Below, one piece after another: positions 8,791 through 18,400 of a stretch of 64,000 nt of DNA. Positions within the stretch are counted from its first letter, which is position 1; the number at the start of each line of letters is the position of its first letter. A program made the position numbers and the translations under genes. This DNA comes from Deinococcus aetherius. GTDB lineage: Bacteria; Deinococcota; Deinococci; Deinococcales; Deinococcaceae. The notes beneath the pieces were generated by a model, which was not told where the DNA came from, did not search any database, and saw only the letters and a program-made list of their open reading frames with translations. The DNA lies in contig NZ_AP026560.1 in the NCBI RefSeq assembly GCF_025997855.1, positions 2,502,501 through 2,566,500 on the forward strand, in the 5' to 3' direction.

Positions 8791-8838
8791 AAGCTATACC
8801 CCGAAGGGATTGTATTTCTCCTTGACCTCGCGTAGGGT
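8791..8838 (+). promoter_or_regulatory. Guide-matching site (AAG motif plus seed) overlapping a candidate cas promoter
   Basis: AAG at 8791-8793 is followed by CTATACCCCGAAGGG (8794-8808), which equals the first 15 bases of the crRNA-like guide apart from position 6. AAG is the classical type I-E PAM, and position 6 is flipped out in type I-E R-loops, so a mismatch there is tolerated. A possible promoter lies immediately downstream: TTGTAT (8810-8815), 17 bases, TAGGGT (8833-8838). A Cascade complex on the site would cover the -35 box. The 5' leader up to the next gene (8977) holds a hairpin CACTCC/GGAGTG at 8868-8885. The promoter boxes are weak and are inference. Confidence 0.5.
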
Positions 8839-8976
8839 GGGATTGGAGGTGAATAACGAAAGACGCCCACTCCTGGCGGGGAGTGAACGTCGGTCAGCAA
8901 ACAAAAGTACTGTCGGTCTTCGTTTGCGAGGGCAGTCTAATCGGCTGTCTTCGTCCGCTCAAGGAGGTAAACCACG

Positions 8977-9117
8977 ATGAGCCCATCTGAGTGCATAGTC
9001 CTGCTGGAAAGGCTGTTCCAGCTTGCCGAAACGCGGCTGGAGCAGGGCCAACGTCCAGAAAGTCTGCTTCCCCTCCTGCGTCTGGCGACGGAATTGCTGG
9101 AGCTTGAGGACGAGTAG
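8977..9117 (+). CDS. Small protein of unknown function upstream of cas8e (46 aa)
   Basis: A 46-codon frame with a near-perfect ribosome binding site (AAGGAGG, 9 bases before the ATG) and clean start and stop. The product is predicted to be almost wholly helical and amphipathic (VLLERLFQLAETRLEQGQ, SLLPLLRLATELLELEDE) with an acidic end. It is followed 11 bases later by a rho-independent terminator and then by cas8e. I do not recognise the family. Its place, downstream of the candidate guide-controlled promoter and upstream of the Cascade operon, suggests a role in cas control or accessory Cascade function, or translation-coupled attenuation. None of this is shown. Confidence 0.6.
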   Translation: MSPSECIVLLERLFQLAETRLEQGQRPESLLPLLRLATELLELEDE

Positions 9118-9128
9118 GGCTTGGTGAG

Positions 9129-9160
9129 GGCAGGGGGAAGTCCCCCCTGCCTTCTCTTTC
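9129..9160 (+). terminator. Rho-independent terminator upstream of cas8e
   Basis: A 9-bp perfect stem GGCAGGGGG/CCCCCTGCC with a 5-base loop is followed by TTCTCTTTCT. It ends transcripts of the 46-codon gene and lies 100 bases before the cas8e start. Either cas8e has its own promoter in 9161-9245 (no strong boxes seen) or the operon depends on read-through or attenuation. Before cas8e there is also a short hairpin AAGGAG/CTCCTT (about 9219-9239) and then the cas8e ribosome binding site AAAGGAGG. Confidence 0.8.
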
Positions 9161-9260
9161 TGATAGCACTGCACTTAATTTTTCTAACTGGTTTCCTGTT
9201 GTCAAACTCTGTGCGACAAGGAGGCGACACCTCTCCTTCACACTTTCCAAAGGAGGTGCA

Positions 9261-10961
9261 ATGTTGGCTAGCTTTTCGCTTATTGACGACGGCTGGATTC
9301 CCAGTCGTCCACTGGAAGGCGGCGCGGTGCAGCACGTGGGCCTGCGCGAGGTCCTGACGCAGGCGCAGGCGTTCGAACGTATAGATGACCCGTCGCCGCT
9401 GGTGACAGTGGCCCTGTACCGCCTGTGCCTCGCCGTGCTGCACCGGGCACTGCGAGGCCCGGGGGACGCCGCGCAGGTGGCGGAGTGGTACAGCGGCGGC
9501 TTCTCACAGGAGGCCATTCACAGATATCTGGACGCGCACGCGGACCGCTTCGACCTGTTTCACGAGACGCTGCCCTTTATGCAAGTGGCAGACCTGACGC
9601 CTGAACTGGACGGCGGCAAGTACCTGAGCCACTGGACCCGCCTGGGCACGGAAGTGGGCAGCGCGAATACGACGGCGCTGTTTAACCCGGCGGGGCGGCC
9701 CGGCGGCGAGCGGAACGACTCGATTTCCCCCGCTGAGGCCGCGCGGCGCTTGCTGGAGCATCAGACCTTTGCATTGGGGGGACTGATCAAGCGGTTTACT
9801 ACGTCCGCCAAGGCCGCTCCCATCGCCACCTTCGCCCTCACCCTCCCGCAGGGCCGCACCCTGCACGAGACGTTCTGCCTGAATTTGGTGCCCTACCGGC
9901 CCGATGGGGACGCACCGGCCTGGGAACAACCTCCCCTACGCGCCGAGGCGGTGCGGAAGTTATATGAGGGGAGCGCCGATCTTTCCCGCGTAGTCATGGG
10001 CCTGACCGACCATTACTCCTGGGTCAGCCGCTCGGTTCGGTTGACCCAGGTGGAGGAAGACGGTTCGGTCCGCGTTCGTTTCATCGGTTTTGCGGCGGGC
10101 ATTCCCTTCAAGAACACGCTGGAGGAGACGGGCAAGACTGTAGACCCGATGGTGGCGACGGTTCCTGGCCGTGATCCCAAGCAGCCCTTCCCCTTTCCCC
10201 AGAAGCTGCGCCGCGAGCAACTGTTCTGGCGTGACGTGCTGGCCCTGCTGCCCGAGCCGCAAAACCAGCGGCAAGTGCTGGAAGGCGGACAGGCGGCAGG
10301 CCAGGTGGTCCGGGTCAAGGGCACCCCACCCGCCAGCGTCTACCACGCCCGCGAGGTGCTGAGGGCGCTGGAGGAGCAGGGCCACAGCATCGGTGGCAGC
10401 TTCGACTTGGACGCACTGGAGGACGCCCCCACCAGTCGCTACGCATATGCGCAGCCAGTCATTCCGGTGAGTGTTTTCGGGCAGGTGACCGATCAGGGCA
10501 AGGCGTTCTCGTACCGGCAGGAGGGTTACACCCTGCCCCATGCCTTTGTCGAGGAGCCCCAGCGCTTCACCGACGAGGTGTTCACTGCCCTGGAAGCCGC
10601 CAAGCACGCGGGTGGCGGCCTCAAGCAAGCCATTCGCCGTCTGGTGGTGGAGACGCTCTCACGCGGTGGTGAGCGTGAGCCGCACAAAGACGACGTGAAT
10701 AAGTTGATGGACCAACTTCCCGCCGAGGCGACGTTCTGGGCGCGGCTAGAGGCCCCGTTTCGACAATACCTCGCCGCGCTGGACGACTCGCCCCCGGCTG
10801 CGGCGCGGGAGTGGCGGCGCACCCTCACCCGCACCGCCTGGGACGCCTGGACGTTGGCCTGTCAGGGCGTGGGCGAAGGCGCGGCAGCGTTGCGGGCCGC
10901 GAGTATCGCCAAGGGCATTCTGGTCAGCACTTTAAAGCCATTGAATTCAGGAGGCGACTGA
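9261..10961 (+). CDS. cas8e: Cascade large subunit Cas8e (Cse1/CasA)
   Basis: 566 aa, within the usual range for Cse1. The N-terminus FSLIDDGWIPSRPLEGG and the region HETLPFMQVADL are typical of the family, as is the later LALLPEPQNQRQ stretch before the C-terminal helical bundle. Cas8e recognises the PAM, opens the DNA and recruits Cas3. A strong ribosome binding site (AAAGGAGG, 5 bases before the ATG) fixes the start. It is the first gene of a seven-gene operon; its stop TGA abuts the ATG of cse2. The upstream terminator and guide-matching site make it the likely point of operon control. Confidence 0.96.
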   Translation: MLASFSLIDDGWIPSRPLEGGAVQHVGLREVLTQAQAFERIDDPSPLVTVALYRLCLAVLHRALRGPGDAAQVAEWYSGGFSQEAIHRYLDAHADRFDLFHETLPFMQVADLTPELDGGKYLSHWTRLGTEVGSANTTALFNPAGRPGGERNDSISPAEAARRLLEHQTFALGGLIKRFTTSAKAAPIATFALTLPQGRTLHETFCLNLVPYRPDGDAPAWEQPPLRAEAVRKLYEGSADLSRVVMGLTDHYSWVSRSVRLTQVEEDGSVRVRFIGFAAGIPFKNTLEETGKTVDPMVATVPGRDPKQPFPFPQKLRREQLFWRDVLALLPEPQNQRQVLEGGQAAGQVVRVKGTPPASVYHAREVLRALEEQGHSIGGSFDLDALEDAPTSRYAYAQPVIPVSVFGQVTDQGKAFSYRQEGYTLPHAFVEEPQRFTDEVFTALEAAKHAGGGLKQAIRRLVVETLSRGGEREPHKDDVNKLMDQLPAEATFWARLEAPFRQYLAALDDSPPAAAREWRRTLTRTAWDAWTLACQGVGEGAAALRAASIAKGILVSTLKPLNSGGD

Positions 10962-11627
10962 ATGACCGCAGAAGAAGAGAAAAAGCCTCAGGAAAGGCAG
11001 ACCCAACGCCAAAAGCAACTGGAAAAATGGCAGAGGTTCTTTGAGTCCTTGGCGGAATTTGATCGCGGGCAATTGGCTAAGCTCCGCCAGTCGCTTGCCA
11101 ATAGACCTGCCCGTTTCCTCACTGGCACTCTCTATGCTGCTGGGCTGGAAAATGAAACGCGCGTAGAGTGGCAAAGAGATGTCTTGGAACTCGTGGCGGG
11201 CCTGTTCTCGCTCGTTGAGCGTCCTCACGACGAGCAGACGGAGGCCGAGGCTGAGCGGCAAAAGCGCAAGCAGCAGCCGCTGGGACTGCTGCTAGGCGAA
11301 CTGCACGTCGCACAGAACCGCAAATCAGGACGCAAGCTGGACGCACCTAGCAGCATCGAAAGCCGCTTCCTGGCTCTGTTGGATGCTGATGCGGAGGCAT
11401 TGCCCTACCAGCTTCGGCAGGCGCTGACGCTGCTAAAGGCCAATGACACTAAGCCCGATTGGGCGCGACTTACCAATGACCTAATGCTCTGGCAGACCCG
11501 ACTTGGCGATGGTATCCGCCGTGAATGGTCAGACGCCTTCTATACAGAAGCCGCCAAGCAAATTAGAGCTGAAGCCAATACCATAGACACACCCGAACCC
11601 GAACTCGCCCCGGAGGACCCCGCATGA
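10962..11627 (+). CDS. cse2: Cascade small subunit Cse2 (CasB/Cas11)
   Basis: 221 aa, slightly long for Cse2 because of a charged N-terminal extension ([22 protein letters not shown]). The body has the helical pattern of the family: [18 protein letters not shown], then [29 protein letters not shown] and a C-terminal [11 protein letters not shown] segment. Two copies of Cse2 stabilise the R-loop along the Cascade backbone. The start directly follows the cas8e stop, and the gene overlaps cas7e by 4 bases (ATGA), indicating translational coupling. Confidence 0.92.
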   Translation: MTAEEEKKPQERQTQRQKQLEKWQRFFESLAEFDRGQLAKLRQSLANRPARFLTGTLYAAGLENETRVEWQRDVLELVAGLFSLVERPHDEQTEAEAERQKRKQQPLGLLLGELHVAQNRKSGRKLDAPSSIESRFLALLDADAEALPYQLRQALTLLKANDTKPDWARLTNDLMLWQTRLGDGIRREWSDAFYTEAAKQIRAEANTIDTPEPELAPEDPA

Positions 11628-12814
11628 AGGCCCTGCTCGAACTGCACCTTATTCAGAACTTTGCCCCCAGCAACCTCAACCGCGACGATACCGGTAGCCC
11701 CAAGGACGCCTACTTCGGCGGGGTGCGCCGCGCCCGCGTCAGCAGCCAGAGCTTCAAGCGGGCGATGCGGATGGACTTCAAGGAACGCCACTTATTGACC
11801 CGCGACGAGATCGGCGAGCGGACCAAGCGTGCCCATGAGGCCATCCGCGACCTATTGAAGGAGGCTGGGCGGGGCCACGAGGAGGCTGAGAAAGCGGCCA
11901 TAGAAGCTCTGAAAGGCGTGAAACTTGAGGTCAAGACGACCAAACGTAAGGATGGAATTCAAGAAAAGAAAACGGAATATCTCGTTTTCCTGGGTAGGGA
12001 TGAATTGGCCTCGTTCAGTCAGAAGATTCTTGAAAATTGGGAGGGCTTCGAAGCTCATCTCAAAGCTTTAGAGGCTGAGGCACAGAAAAAAACTCCCAAA
12101 GCTGTAGACCTTCCCAAGGAATTGAAGGCAAACCTTCTAGGTGCTTTGGATGGCTCGCGCGCCGTGGACATCGCCCTCTTCGGGCGGATGCTGGCCGATC
12201 TGCCCGACAAGAATGCCGACGCCGCCGCGCAGGTGGCCCACGCACTGGGCACCCACGCCATGAGCCGCCGCGAGTTCGACTTTTACACGGCAGTGGACGA
12301 CCTCAAGCCGAATGACACGGCGGGCGCGGACATGCTGGGCACGGTGGAGTTCGGCAGCGCCACCTTCTACCGTTACCTGTGCATTGACCTCGCCAAGCTG
12401 CGGGGGAACTTGGGCGGGGACGACGACCTGGTGCTGCGCGGGCTGAAGGCGCTGTTGTACGCCAGCGTGTACGCCGTACCCACTGGCAAGCAGAACACCT
12501 TTGCGGCACACAACCTCCCCAGCCTGATCTCCACCGTGGTGCGGCAGGACGCCAGCCCGCGCAACCTCGCCAATGCCTTCGAGGTGGCCGTGAAGGCCAG
12601 AGAGGGCGGCCACGTCGCGCCCAGCATCGAGAAACTGGCGAACGAGTGGGACAGGCAGGAGCGCATCTTCGGCCAGGGCGGGCGTGGGCGGTACGTGAAC
12701 GCGCACGACGAGTTGGAGATGGAGGCCCTGGGCGAACGGCAGCCGAACGTGGAGACCCTGATTGGCAGCGTGCTCAACGATGTGCGCGGCGTGCTGGGCC
12801 AGTTGGGGCAGTGA
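11624..12814 (+). CDS. cas7e: Cascade backbone subunit Cas7e (Cse4/CasC)
   Basis: 396 aa. The N-terminus has the family signature [20 protein letters not shown] and [18 protein letters not shown]. The middle has [15 protein letters not shown], and the C-terminal part has [20 protein letters not shown] and [12 protein letters not shown]. Six copies form the RAMP-fold backbone that binds the crRNA spacer. It is about 40 residues longer than E. coli CasC, with a lysine-rich insertion near residues 95-165 where AT content is higher than in its neighbours. It overlaps cse2 by 4 bases and is 3 bases from cas5e. Confidence 0.96.
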   Translation: MKALLELHLIQNFAPSNLNRDDTGSPKDAYFGGVRRARVSSQSFKRAMRMDFKERHLLTRDEIGERTKRAHEAIRDLLKEAGRGHEEAEKAAIEALKGVKLEVKTTKRKDGIQEKKTEYLVFLGRDELASFSQKILENWEGFEAHLKALEAEAQKKTPKAVDLPKELKANLLGALDGSRAVDIALFGRMLADLPDKNADAAAQVAHALGTHAMSRREFDFYTAVDDLKPNDTAGADMLGTVEFGSATFYRYLCIDLAKLRGNLGGDDDLVLRGLKALLYASVYAVPTGKQNTFAAHNLPSLISTVVRQDASPRNLANAFEVAVKAREGGHVAPSIEKLANEWDRQERIFGQGGRGRYVNAHDELEMEALGERQPNVETLIGSVLNDVRGVLGQLGQ

Positions 12815-12817
12815 GGG

Positions 12818-13501
12818 ATGGCGACCTTGCTGATCCGGCTGGTGGGGCCGATGCAGGCGTGGGGCACCCGCAGCCAGTTCGACGACCGTGACACCGAGGC
12901 CGAGCCCAGCAAAAGCGGTGTGCTCGGCCTGGTGGCTGCGGCGCTGGGCATTGACCGGGCCGAGCCGGTGGACCACCTTGCCGCCCTGCGTTTCGGCGTG
13001 CGGGTGGACCGCGAAGGTGTGGTCCGCAGCGATTACCACACGGCGCAACTCTTTCCCGGCGAGCGCAAGACGAGCACCAGCGTGACGCGCCGCGCCTACC
13101 TCGTAGACGCTGCCTTCTGGGCAGCGTTGGGCGGCGAGCGTCCGCTGCTGGAAGCCACCCACGCGGCCCTGCGAAACCCGCACTGGCCCCTGTGCCTGGG
13201 ACGCAAGAGCTTTCCGCCCTCGGAAGCGCTCTGGCTGGACGGCGGTGTCCGTGAGGGCGAGTTGCTGGACGTGCTGCGCTCGGCCCCCAGCCTGCGTGGC
13301 GAGCGGAACGATCCCGACGCCCCTTACCGCTTCGTGGTGGACCGGGACGCGGTGTCGGGCGACACGCGCCGCCTTTCACCGGGCCTGCGCCGGGACGATC
13401 CCACCGCCTCCTTTGCCGAGCGTCGCTACGCCCTGCGCGACGTGTGGATGTTCAGCGAGGCTCCTATGGCACGGCCCGCGCCCCTGCCGGAGGTGGGCTG
13501 A
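12818..13501 (+). CDS. cas5e: Cascade subunit Cas5e (CasD)
   Basis: 227 aa. The family motif [22 protein letters not shown] is at the N-terminus, followed by [11 protein letters not shown] and the typical [17 protein letters not shown] and [11 protein letters not shown] segments. Cas5e binds the 8-base 5' handle of the crRNA and caps the Cascade foot together with Cas8e. It starts 3 bases after cas7e and its stop shares one base with the ATG of cas6e (TGATG). Confidence 0.95.
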   Translation: MATLLIRLVGPMQAWGTRSQFDDRDTEAEPSKSGVLGLVAAALGIDRAEPVDHLAALRFGVRVDREGVVRSDYHTAQLFPGERKTSTSVTRRAYLVDAAFWAALGGERPLLEATHAALRNPHWPLCLGRKSFPPSEALWLDGGVREGELLDVLRSAPSLRGERNDPDAPYRFVVDRDAVSGDTRRLSPGLRRDDPTASFAERRYALRDVWMFSEAPMARPAPLPEVG

Positions 13502-14148
13502 TGTACCTCTCCCGTCTCTTCCTGAACGAGGGGAACCGTCAGGCCGATGGAGACCTGCGGAGCGCTTACGGCCTGCACCAGTCGCTGCGCTGGGCCTTTC
13601 CCGGCGCGGGCGAGGAAGGCCGCCCCCTCCCCGACGGCGAGCGGTTGCTGTGGCGCAACGATGATCAGAAGGGCCTCCTCGTGCAGAGCATGACCCGCCC
13701 CGATTGGCAGGCACTGGAGGACCGCTGGCCCGGCTACTTCCAAGACATCCAGGTGAGGCCCCTGGACCTCTCGGGCCTGCGCGAGGGGGACCGTCTGCTG
13801 TTCCGTTTGCGGGCGAACGTTACCGTCAACCGTTACCGCAACGACCAAGACCGCACGACGGACCCCCGCACGAAGCGGGAAGCCCTGCGCGGCGCGAAGG
13901 AACAACTGGAATGGCTCGACCGCCAGGGCGAACGGGGCGGCTTTGCCATACTGGGCGCGGACATCGTGCAGAGCGGCAACGTCCGGCTGTACAAGGCGCG
14001 GGGAGGCGCGCCCATGACCCTCTTCGCCGTGACCTTCGAGGGGCTGCTGACCGTGGAGGATCCCTCACAACTCGCGCAGACCGCACAGCAGGGCGTCGGC
14101 AAGGCCAAATCGCTGGGCTTCGGCCTGCTGAGCCTCGCCCGGAGGTAG
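13501..14148 (+). CDS. cas6e: crRNA-processing endonuclease Cas6e (CasE)
   Basis: 215 aa from the ATG that overlaps the cas5e stop; an upstream in-frame ATG at 13444 would lie inside cas5e and is less likely. The N-terminus [10 protein letters not shown] is typical, with GLHQSLRWAFPG holding the probable catalytic histidine (H26). The C-terminus has the glycine-rich loop GVGKAKSLGFGLLSLA of RAMP nucleases. Cas6e cuts at the base of the repeat stem to leave an 8-base 5' handle and stays bound to the 3' hairpin. The conserved CCCCG/CGGGG stem in both arrays fits one enzyme. Confidence 0.96.
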   Translation: MYLSRLFLNEGNRQADGDLRSAYGLHQSLRWAFPGAGEEGRPLPDGERLLWRNDDQKGLLVQSMTRPDWQALEDRWPGYFQDIQVRPLDLSGLREGDRLLFRLRANVTVNRYRNDQDRTTDPRTKREALRGAKEQLEWLDRQGERGGFAILGADIVQSGNVRLYKARGGAPMTLFAVTFEGLLTVEDPSQLAQTAQQGVGKAKSLGFGLLSLARR

Positions 14149-14151
14149 ACC

Positions 14152-15114
14152 GTGACGGATCTCATGACGCATCAGAGCCAGGCTCCAATCGTCTGGAAGA
14201 AACAGAATCTCCGGGAACTGCCCAAGTTTCGGGACGGGACCTCTTATCTGTACCTCGAGCACAGCACGCTGGAGCAGGACGGGCGCAGCATCCAAGCCTT
14301 CCACCCAGAGGGCATGATCACCATTCCCTGTGCCAGCTTGGGCGTGCTGTTGCTCGGCCCGGGGACCAGCGTGAGCCACAGCGCCATGAAGGCCCTCTCG
14401 GACACGGGCTGTTCAGTGCTGTGGGTGGGCGAACAGGGCGTGCGGATGTATGCCAGCGGCGTTGGGGAATCGCGCAAATCGGAGCGCCTGATGCGACAGG
14501 CCCGGCTGTGGGCACACCCCCGCAGTCGTGAACGCATCGTGCGGCAGATGTACACGATGCGCTTCCCAGAGGGGCTGCCCGACCACCTCACGCTGCAACA
14601 GATTCGCGGGCGCGAGGGGGCACGGGTGCGCGACTTGTACGCCCGCTACAGCCAAGCGCACGGCGTCAAGTGGCAGGAGCGCAAGTACAATCGCGGGAAC
14701 TGGGACGAGGCCAGCCCCATCAACAAGGCGATCAGTAGCGGGACCGCTTGCCTGTACGGCCTCGCGCACGCAGCCATCCTGAGTTGTGGATACAGCCCAG
14801 CCCTGGGCTTCGTGCATACCGGCAAGCAACTCAGCTTCGTGTACGACGTGGCGGACCTGTACAAGATGGAAGTCGTGATGCCCGTCGCCTTTCAGGAGGC
14901 GGCGCGGGGCGGCCAGGACATCGACCGACGTGTGCGCCTGGCCCTGCGCGACCACATCAAGCAGTTGCGGCTGCTGGAGCGCATGGCGAACGATCTGCTC
15001 ACCCTCCTCGACGACCGCCATGAGATTGACCCCGGGGATGACGACGTGGGCGAGTTGTGGGACCCCGAAGGCAATGTGCAGGGTGGGGTGAACCATGCTG
15101 GTGATGACGCTTGA
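14152..15114 (+). CDS. cas1e: CRISPR integrase Cas1e
   Basis: 320 aa from a GTG start with GGAGG 8 bases upstream; the ATG at 14164 is an alternative. The N-terminal beta domain has [13 protein letters not shown]. The C-terminal helical domain has the metal-site pattern with [20 protein letters not shown] and [16 protein letters not shown] (conserved histidine and aspartates). With Cas2 it forms the complex that inserts new spacers next to the leader. The C-terminus is acidic ([18 protein letters not shown]). It overlaps cas2e by 20 bases. Confidence 0.97.
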   Translation: MTDLMTHQSQAPIVWKKQNLRELPKFRDGTSYLYLEHSTLEQDGRSIQAFHPEGMITIPCASLGVLLLGPGTSVSHSAMKALSDTGCSVLWVGEQGVRMYASGVGESRKSERLMRQARLWAHPRSRERIVRQMYTMRFPEGLPDHLTLQQIRGREGARVRDLYARYSQAHGVKWQERKYNRGNWDEASPINKAISSGTACLYGLAHAAILSCGYSPALGFVHTGKQLSFVYDVADLYKMEVVMPVAFQEAARGGQDIDRRVRLALRDHIKQLRLLERMANDLLTLLDDRHEIDPGDDDVGELWDPEGNVQGGVNHAGDDA

Positions 15115-15427
15115 GCGTGTTCCCCCATCCTTGCGCGGAGAGCTGACACGCTGGCTGATCGAGGTCCAGACGGGCGTGTACGTGGGCACCGTCAGCGCTA
15201 CTGTCCGCGACCTACTGTGGGACAAGGTGGTGCAGCACGCCCGCGGAGGCCGCTGCACCCAGCTCTACCGCAGCAACAGTGAGCAGGGTTTTGCTGTCCG
15301 GATGCATGGCGAGGGGCGGCGTACGTTGGTGGATCTCGAAGGGTATCAACTTGTGGCCGTCAAGGACGCCCGGTATGAGACACTAAAAGGGAACTTTGCC
15401 CCTCCCGAGGAGCTTGAAACTTTGTAA
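15095..15427 (+). CDS. cas2e: Cas2e, spacer-acquisition subunit
   Basis: 110 aa, standard for type I-E Cas2. The N-terminus [19 protein letters not shown] and the segment [20 protein letters not shown] are family signatures. Cas2 forms the dimeric bridge of the Cas1-Cas2 integrase. It is the last gene of the operon; the stop lies 68 bases before the first repeat of array 2, so the array leader follows directly. Confidence 0.97.
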   Translation: MLVMTLERVPPSLRGELTRWLIEVQTGVYVGTVSATVRDLLWDKVVQHARGGRCTQLYRSNSEQGFAVRMHGEGRRTLVDLEGYQLVAVKDARYETLKGNFAPPEELETL

Positions 15428-15495
15428 GGTTAGTTACCCTGGGGTCGAGGGTCTTCAGGGGAGAGGATGTAGGGTTTACTGCGTCAGTTCAGAGT
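15428..15495 (+). promoter_or_regulatory. Leader of CRISPR array 2
   Basis: 68 bases between the cas2e stop and the first repeat. It contains GTAGGGTTTACTG and ends in AGAGT next to the repeat, as does the array 1 leader (AAAGT). The short leader means that array transcription may start in it or inside cas2e. The position beside cas1-cas2 and the degenerate repeat at the opposite end mark this as the growing end of the array. Confidence 0.7.
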
Positions 15496-18400
15496 GTTTT
15501 CCCCGTGCAGGCGGGGATGTTCCGGCCTGGCGGTAGGCCTGCCCGAGATACACGGCGTTTTCCCCGTGCAGGCGGGGATGTTCCGGGCTCGAGCTTGCGG
15601 GCCTCCTCCGCGCAGTTGTTTTCCCCGTGCAGGCGGGGATGTTCCGGCGGCACGGGGATCGTTCCGCACGCCCCCGAGGTTTTCCCCGTGCAGGCGGGGA
15701 TGTTCCGCCCACCCACGCCGGGGCACTCTCCAGAATCCGGTTTTCCCCGTGCAGGCGGGGATGTTCCGCGCGGTAGCTCTGCATCAGCAGCGGCGCGTTC
15801 GTTTTCCCCGTGCAGGCGGGGATGTTCCGGTTTTCCGACATCACAGCCGCAACCGCGAAAAGTTTTCCCCGTGCAGGCGGGGATGTTCCGCGGCCTCTCG
15901 TATCCCGTCAGGCAAACCCTCGGTTTTCCCCGTGCAGGCGGGGATGTTCCGAGCAAGTTCTGGAAGCGTGTCGGTGAGATCGCGTTTTCCCCGTGCAGGC
16001 GGGGATGTTCCGGGATATTCGAATAGCGGCATCTCGTCGGGGTTGTTTTCCCCGTGCAGGCGGGGATGTTCCGCTGAACCCATGCCCCAGCCCACAGAAG
16101 AGCAAGTTTTCCCCGTGCAGGCGGGGATGTTCCGTACGACCTGATGCAGGAGTTCGGCGCCGATCAGTTTTCCCCGTGCAGGCGGGGATGTTCCGGCGCG
16201 TGCCAACCCGAGCAGCTTCCCGACGGTGTTTTCCCCGTGCAGGCGGGGATGTTCCGACCGGCAACCCCGTCGGCAACGTCGGTATCAAGTTTTCCCCGTG
16301 CAGGCGGGGATGTTCCGCCAGGGGGGCGAAGTGGCATTCCCTCGGATTCGTTTTCCCCGTGCAGGCGGGGATGTTCCGATGAGAACCCAACAACACGGTT
16401 TCCCGGAGACGTTTTCCCCGTGCAGGCGGGGATGTTCCGGGGATCAGGACGCCGCTGGCGATGGTGGCGATGTTTTCCCCGTGCAGGCGGGGATGTTCCG
16501 CGTTCGGGAGGATGGCCCGGCGCTCGGGGTCGGTTTTCCCCGTGCAGGCGGGGATGTTCCGTGGCGAGCGGCGAACTCTCGCCCTCCTCGCCCGTTTTCC
16601 CCGTGCAGGCGGGGATGTTCCGGTGGGGCGCCGGGCCATTGGCTACCGGGCCGGGTTTTCCCCGTGCAGGCGGGGATGTTCCTGCGCACCCCCACGGGCC
16701 GTTCGCGGTGGGGGCGTTTTCCCCGTGCAGGCGGGGATGTTCCGGCTCCAGGGCCTACGCGGACAATGCCGGGTTGGTTTTCCCCGTGCAGGCGGGGATG
16801 TTCCGGCAAGGTCGGCGTTGACGATGCGGACGCTGCCGTTTTCCCCGTGCAGGCGGGGATGTTCCGCCGGTTCCCTCAATGGCCTTCCTGTGCTCGGTGT
16901 TTTCCCCGTGCAGGCGGGGATGTTCCGCCCGAGTGTCTGAAACAGACAGCCAACCGACGGTTTTCCCCGTGCAGGCGGGGATGTTCCGTTGGAGCCGGGG
17001 ACACTGTACGGCGTCGCGTGGTTTTCCCCGTGCAGGCGGGGATGTTCCGCTCTTGGAGCGGGTCCTGGGAGCGAGGTTCGCGTTTTCCCCGTGCAGGCGG
17101 GGATGTTCCGATGCAATTGAGCCAAACCATGCGCTTGTTGAAGTTTTCCCCGTGCAGGCGGGGATGTTCCGTGCGCCGAGGCTGGGCACGCGGGCTGCGT
17201 GAAGTTTTCCCCGTGCAGGCGGGGATGTTCCGTGAGGGGTGCCCTGCGGGCGGTAGTCGTCCCAGTTTTCCCCGTGCAGGCGGGGATGTTCCGGTCCGGT
17301 GATCGAGTCGCAGCGCCTCCAGCTCGTTTTCCCCGTGCAGGCGGGGATGTTCCGTCCATCATCACCCGGGTCGCCGGGGCAGCCGAGTTTTCCCCGTGCA
17401 GGCGGGGATGTTCCGTCGGTCGGCGTGATCGAGAGTTCCGTACTCACGTTTTCCCCGTGCAGGCGGGGATGTTCCGTCGGCCACCCTGTGATGCCGGGGG
17501 GTGAGGGCGTTTTCCCCGTGCAGGCGGGGATGTTCCGGCCGCCCTGAGCCTTCCAGCCAGCAGGAGGCCGTTTTCCCCGTGCAGGCGGGGATGTTCCGCG
17601 AACAACAATCCCGAACTCGCCTCCTACTACGTTTTCCCCGTGCAGGCGGGGATGTTCCGTCAACGCGGAGGGCCTGACCCTGCGCCAGCGGGTTTTCCCC
17701 GTGCAGGCGGGGATGTTCCGGTCAGCCCGCCCGTCTGCCCGGTGATCGCGTCGTTTTCCCCGTGCAGGCGGGGATGTTCCGCAATGACCCGCTACGGTGC
17801 CGCCGCCCACACCGTTTTCCCCGTGCAGGCGGGGATGTTCCGTCGTTGCCGCTGACGTTGGCCCCGCTGTTGTAGTTTTCCCCGTGCAGGCGGGGATGTT
17901 CCGGACACCCGGTTCAGGGAGTACGCCCTGCACGAGTTTTCCCCGTGCAGGCGGGGATGTTCCGGCGGCCGGCCTGCTCGACCCGAAACGGATGGCGTTT
18001 TCCCCGTGCAGGCGGGGATGTTCCGGTGGATCAGGCCCGCCTCGCACTCCGCAACATGTTTTCCCCGTGCAGGCGGGGATGTTCCGCGCGCACCGTTCGG
18101 CCAGGGCCAGATGCGCCGGTTTTCCCCGTGCAGGCGGGGATGTTCCGCTCCGCCCGGAGGGCGTGGAATGCCTCCAGGAGTTTTCCCCGTGCAGGCGGGG
18201 ATGTTCCGGCCGAACCCTTCCGGGGCGCCGCCGAGGCCGCGTTTTCCCCGTGCAGGCGGGGATGTTCCGCTCGTGGAGGTGAGCCGTGAATGATCTCCCG
18301 CGTTTTCCCCGTGCAGGCGGGGATGTTCCGGCTTCATGAAGGGTGAAGGGCGGGGCGAGTCCGTTTTCCCCGTGCAGGCGGGGATGTTCCGCGTACCCTG

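Noticed and set aside
8670..8900. A 76-codon minus-strand frame across the crRNA-like element
   Set aside because: It includes the translated repeat (IPAHTGKT) and has no ribosome binding site. The DNA is better explained as the guide element and promoter.
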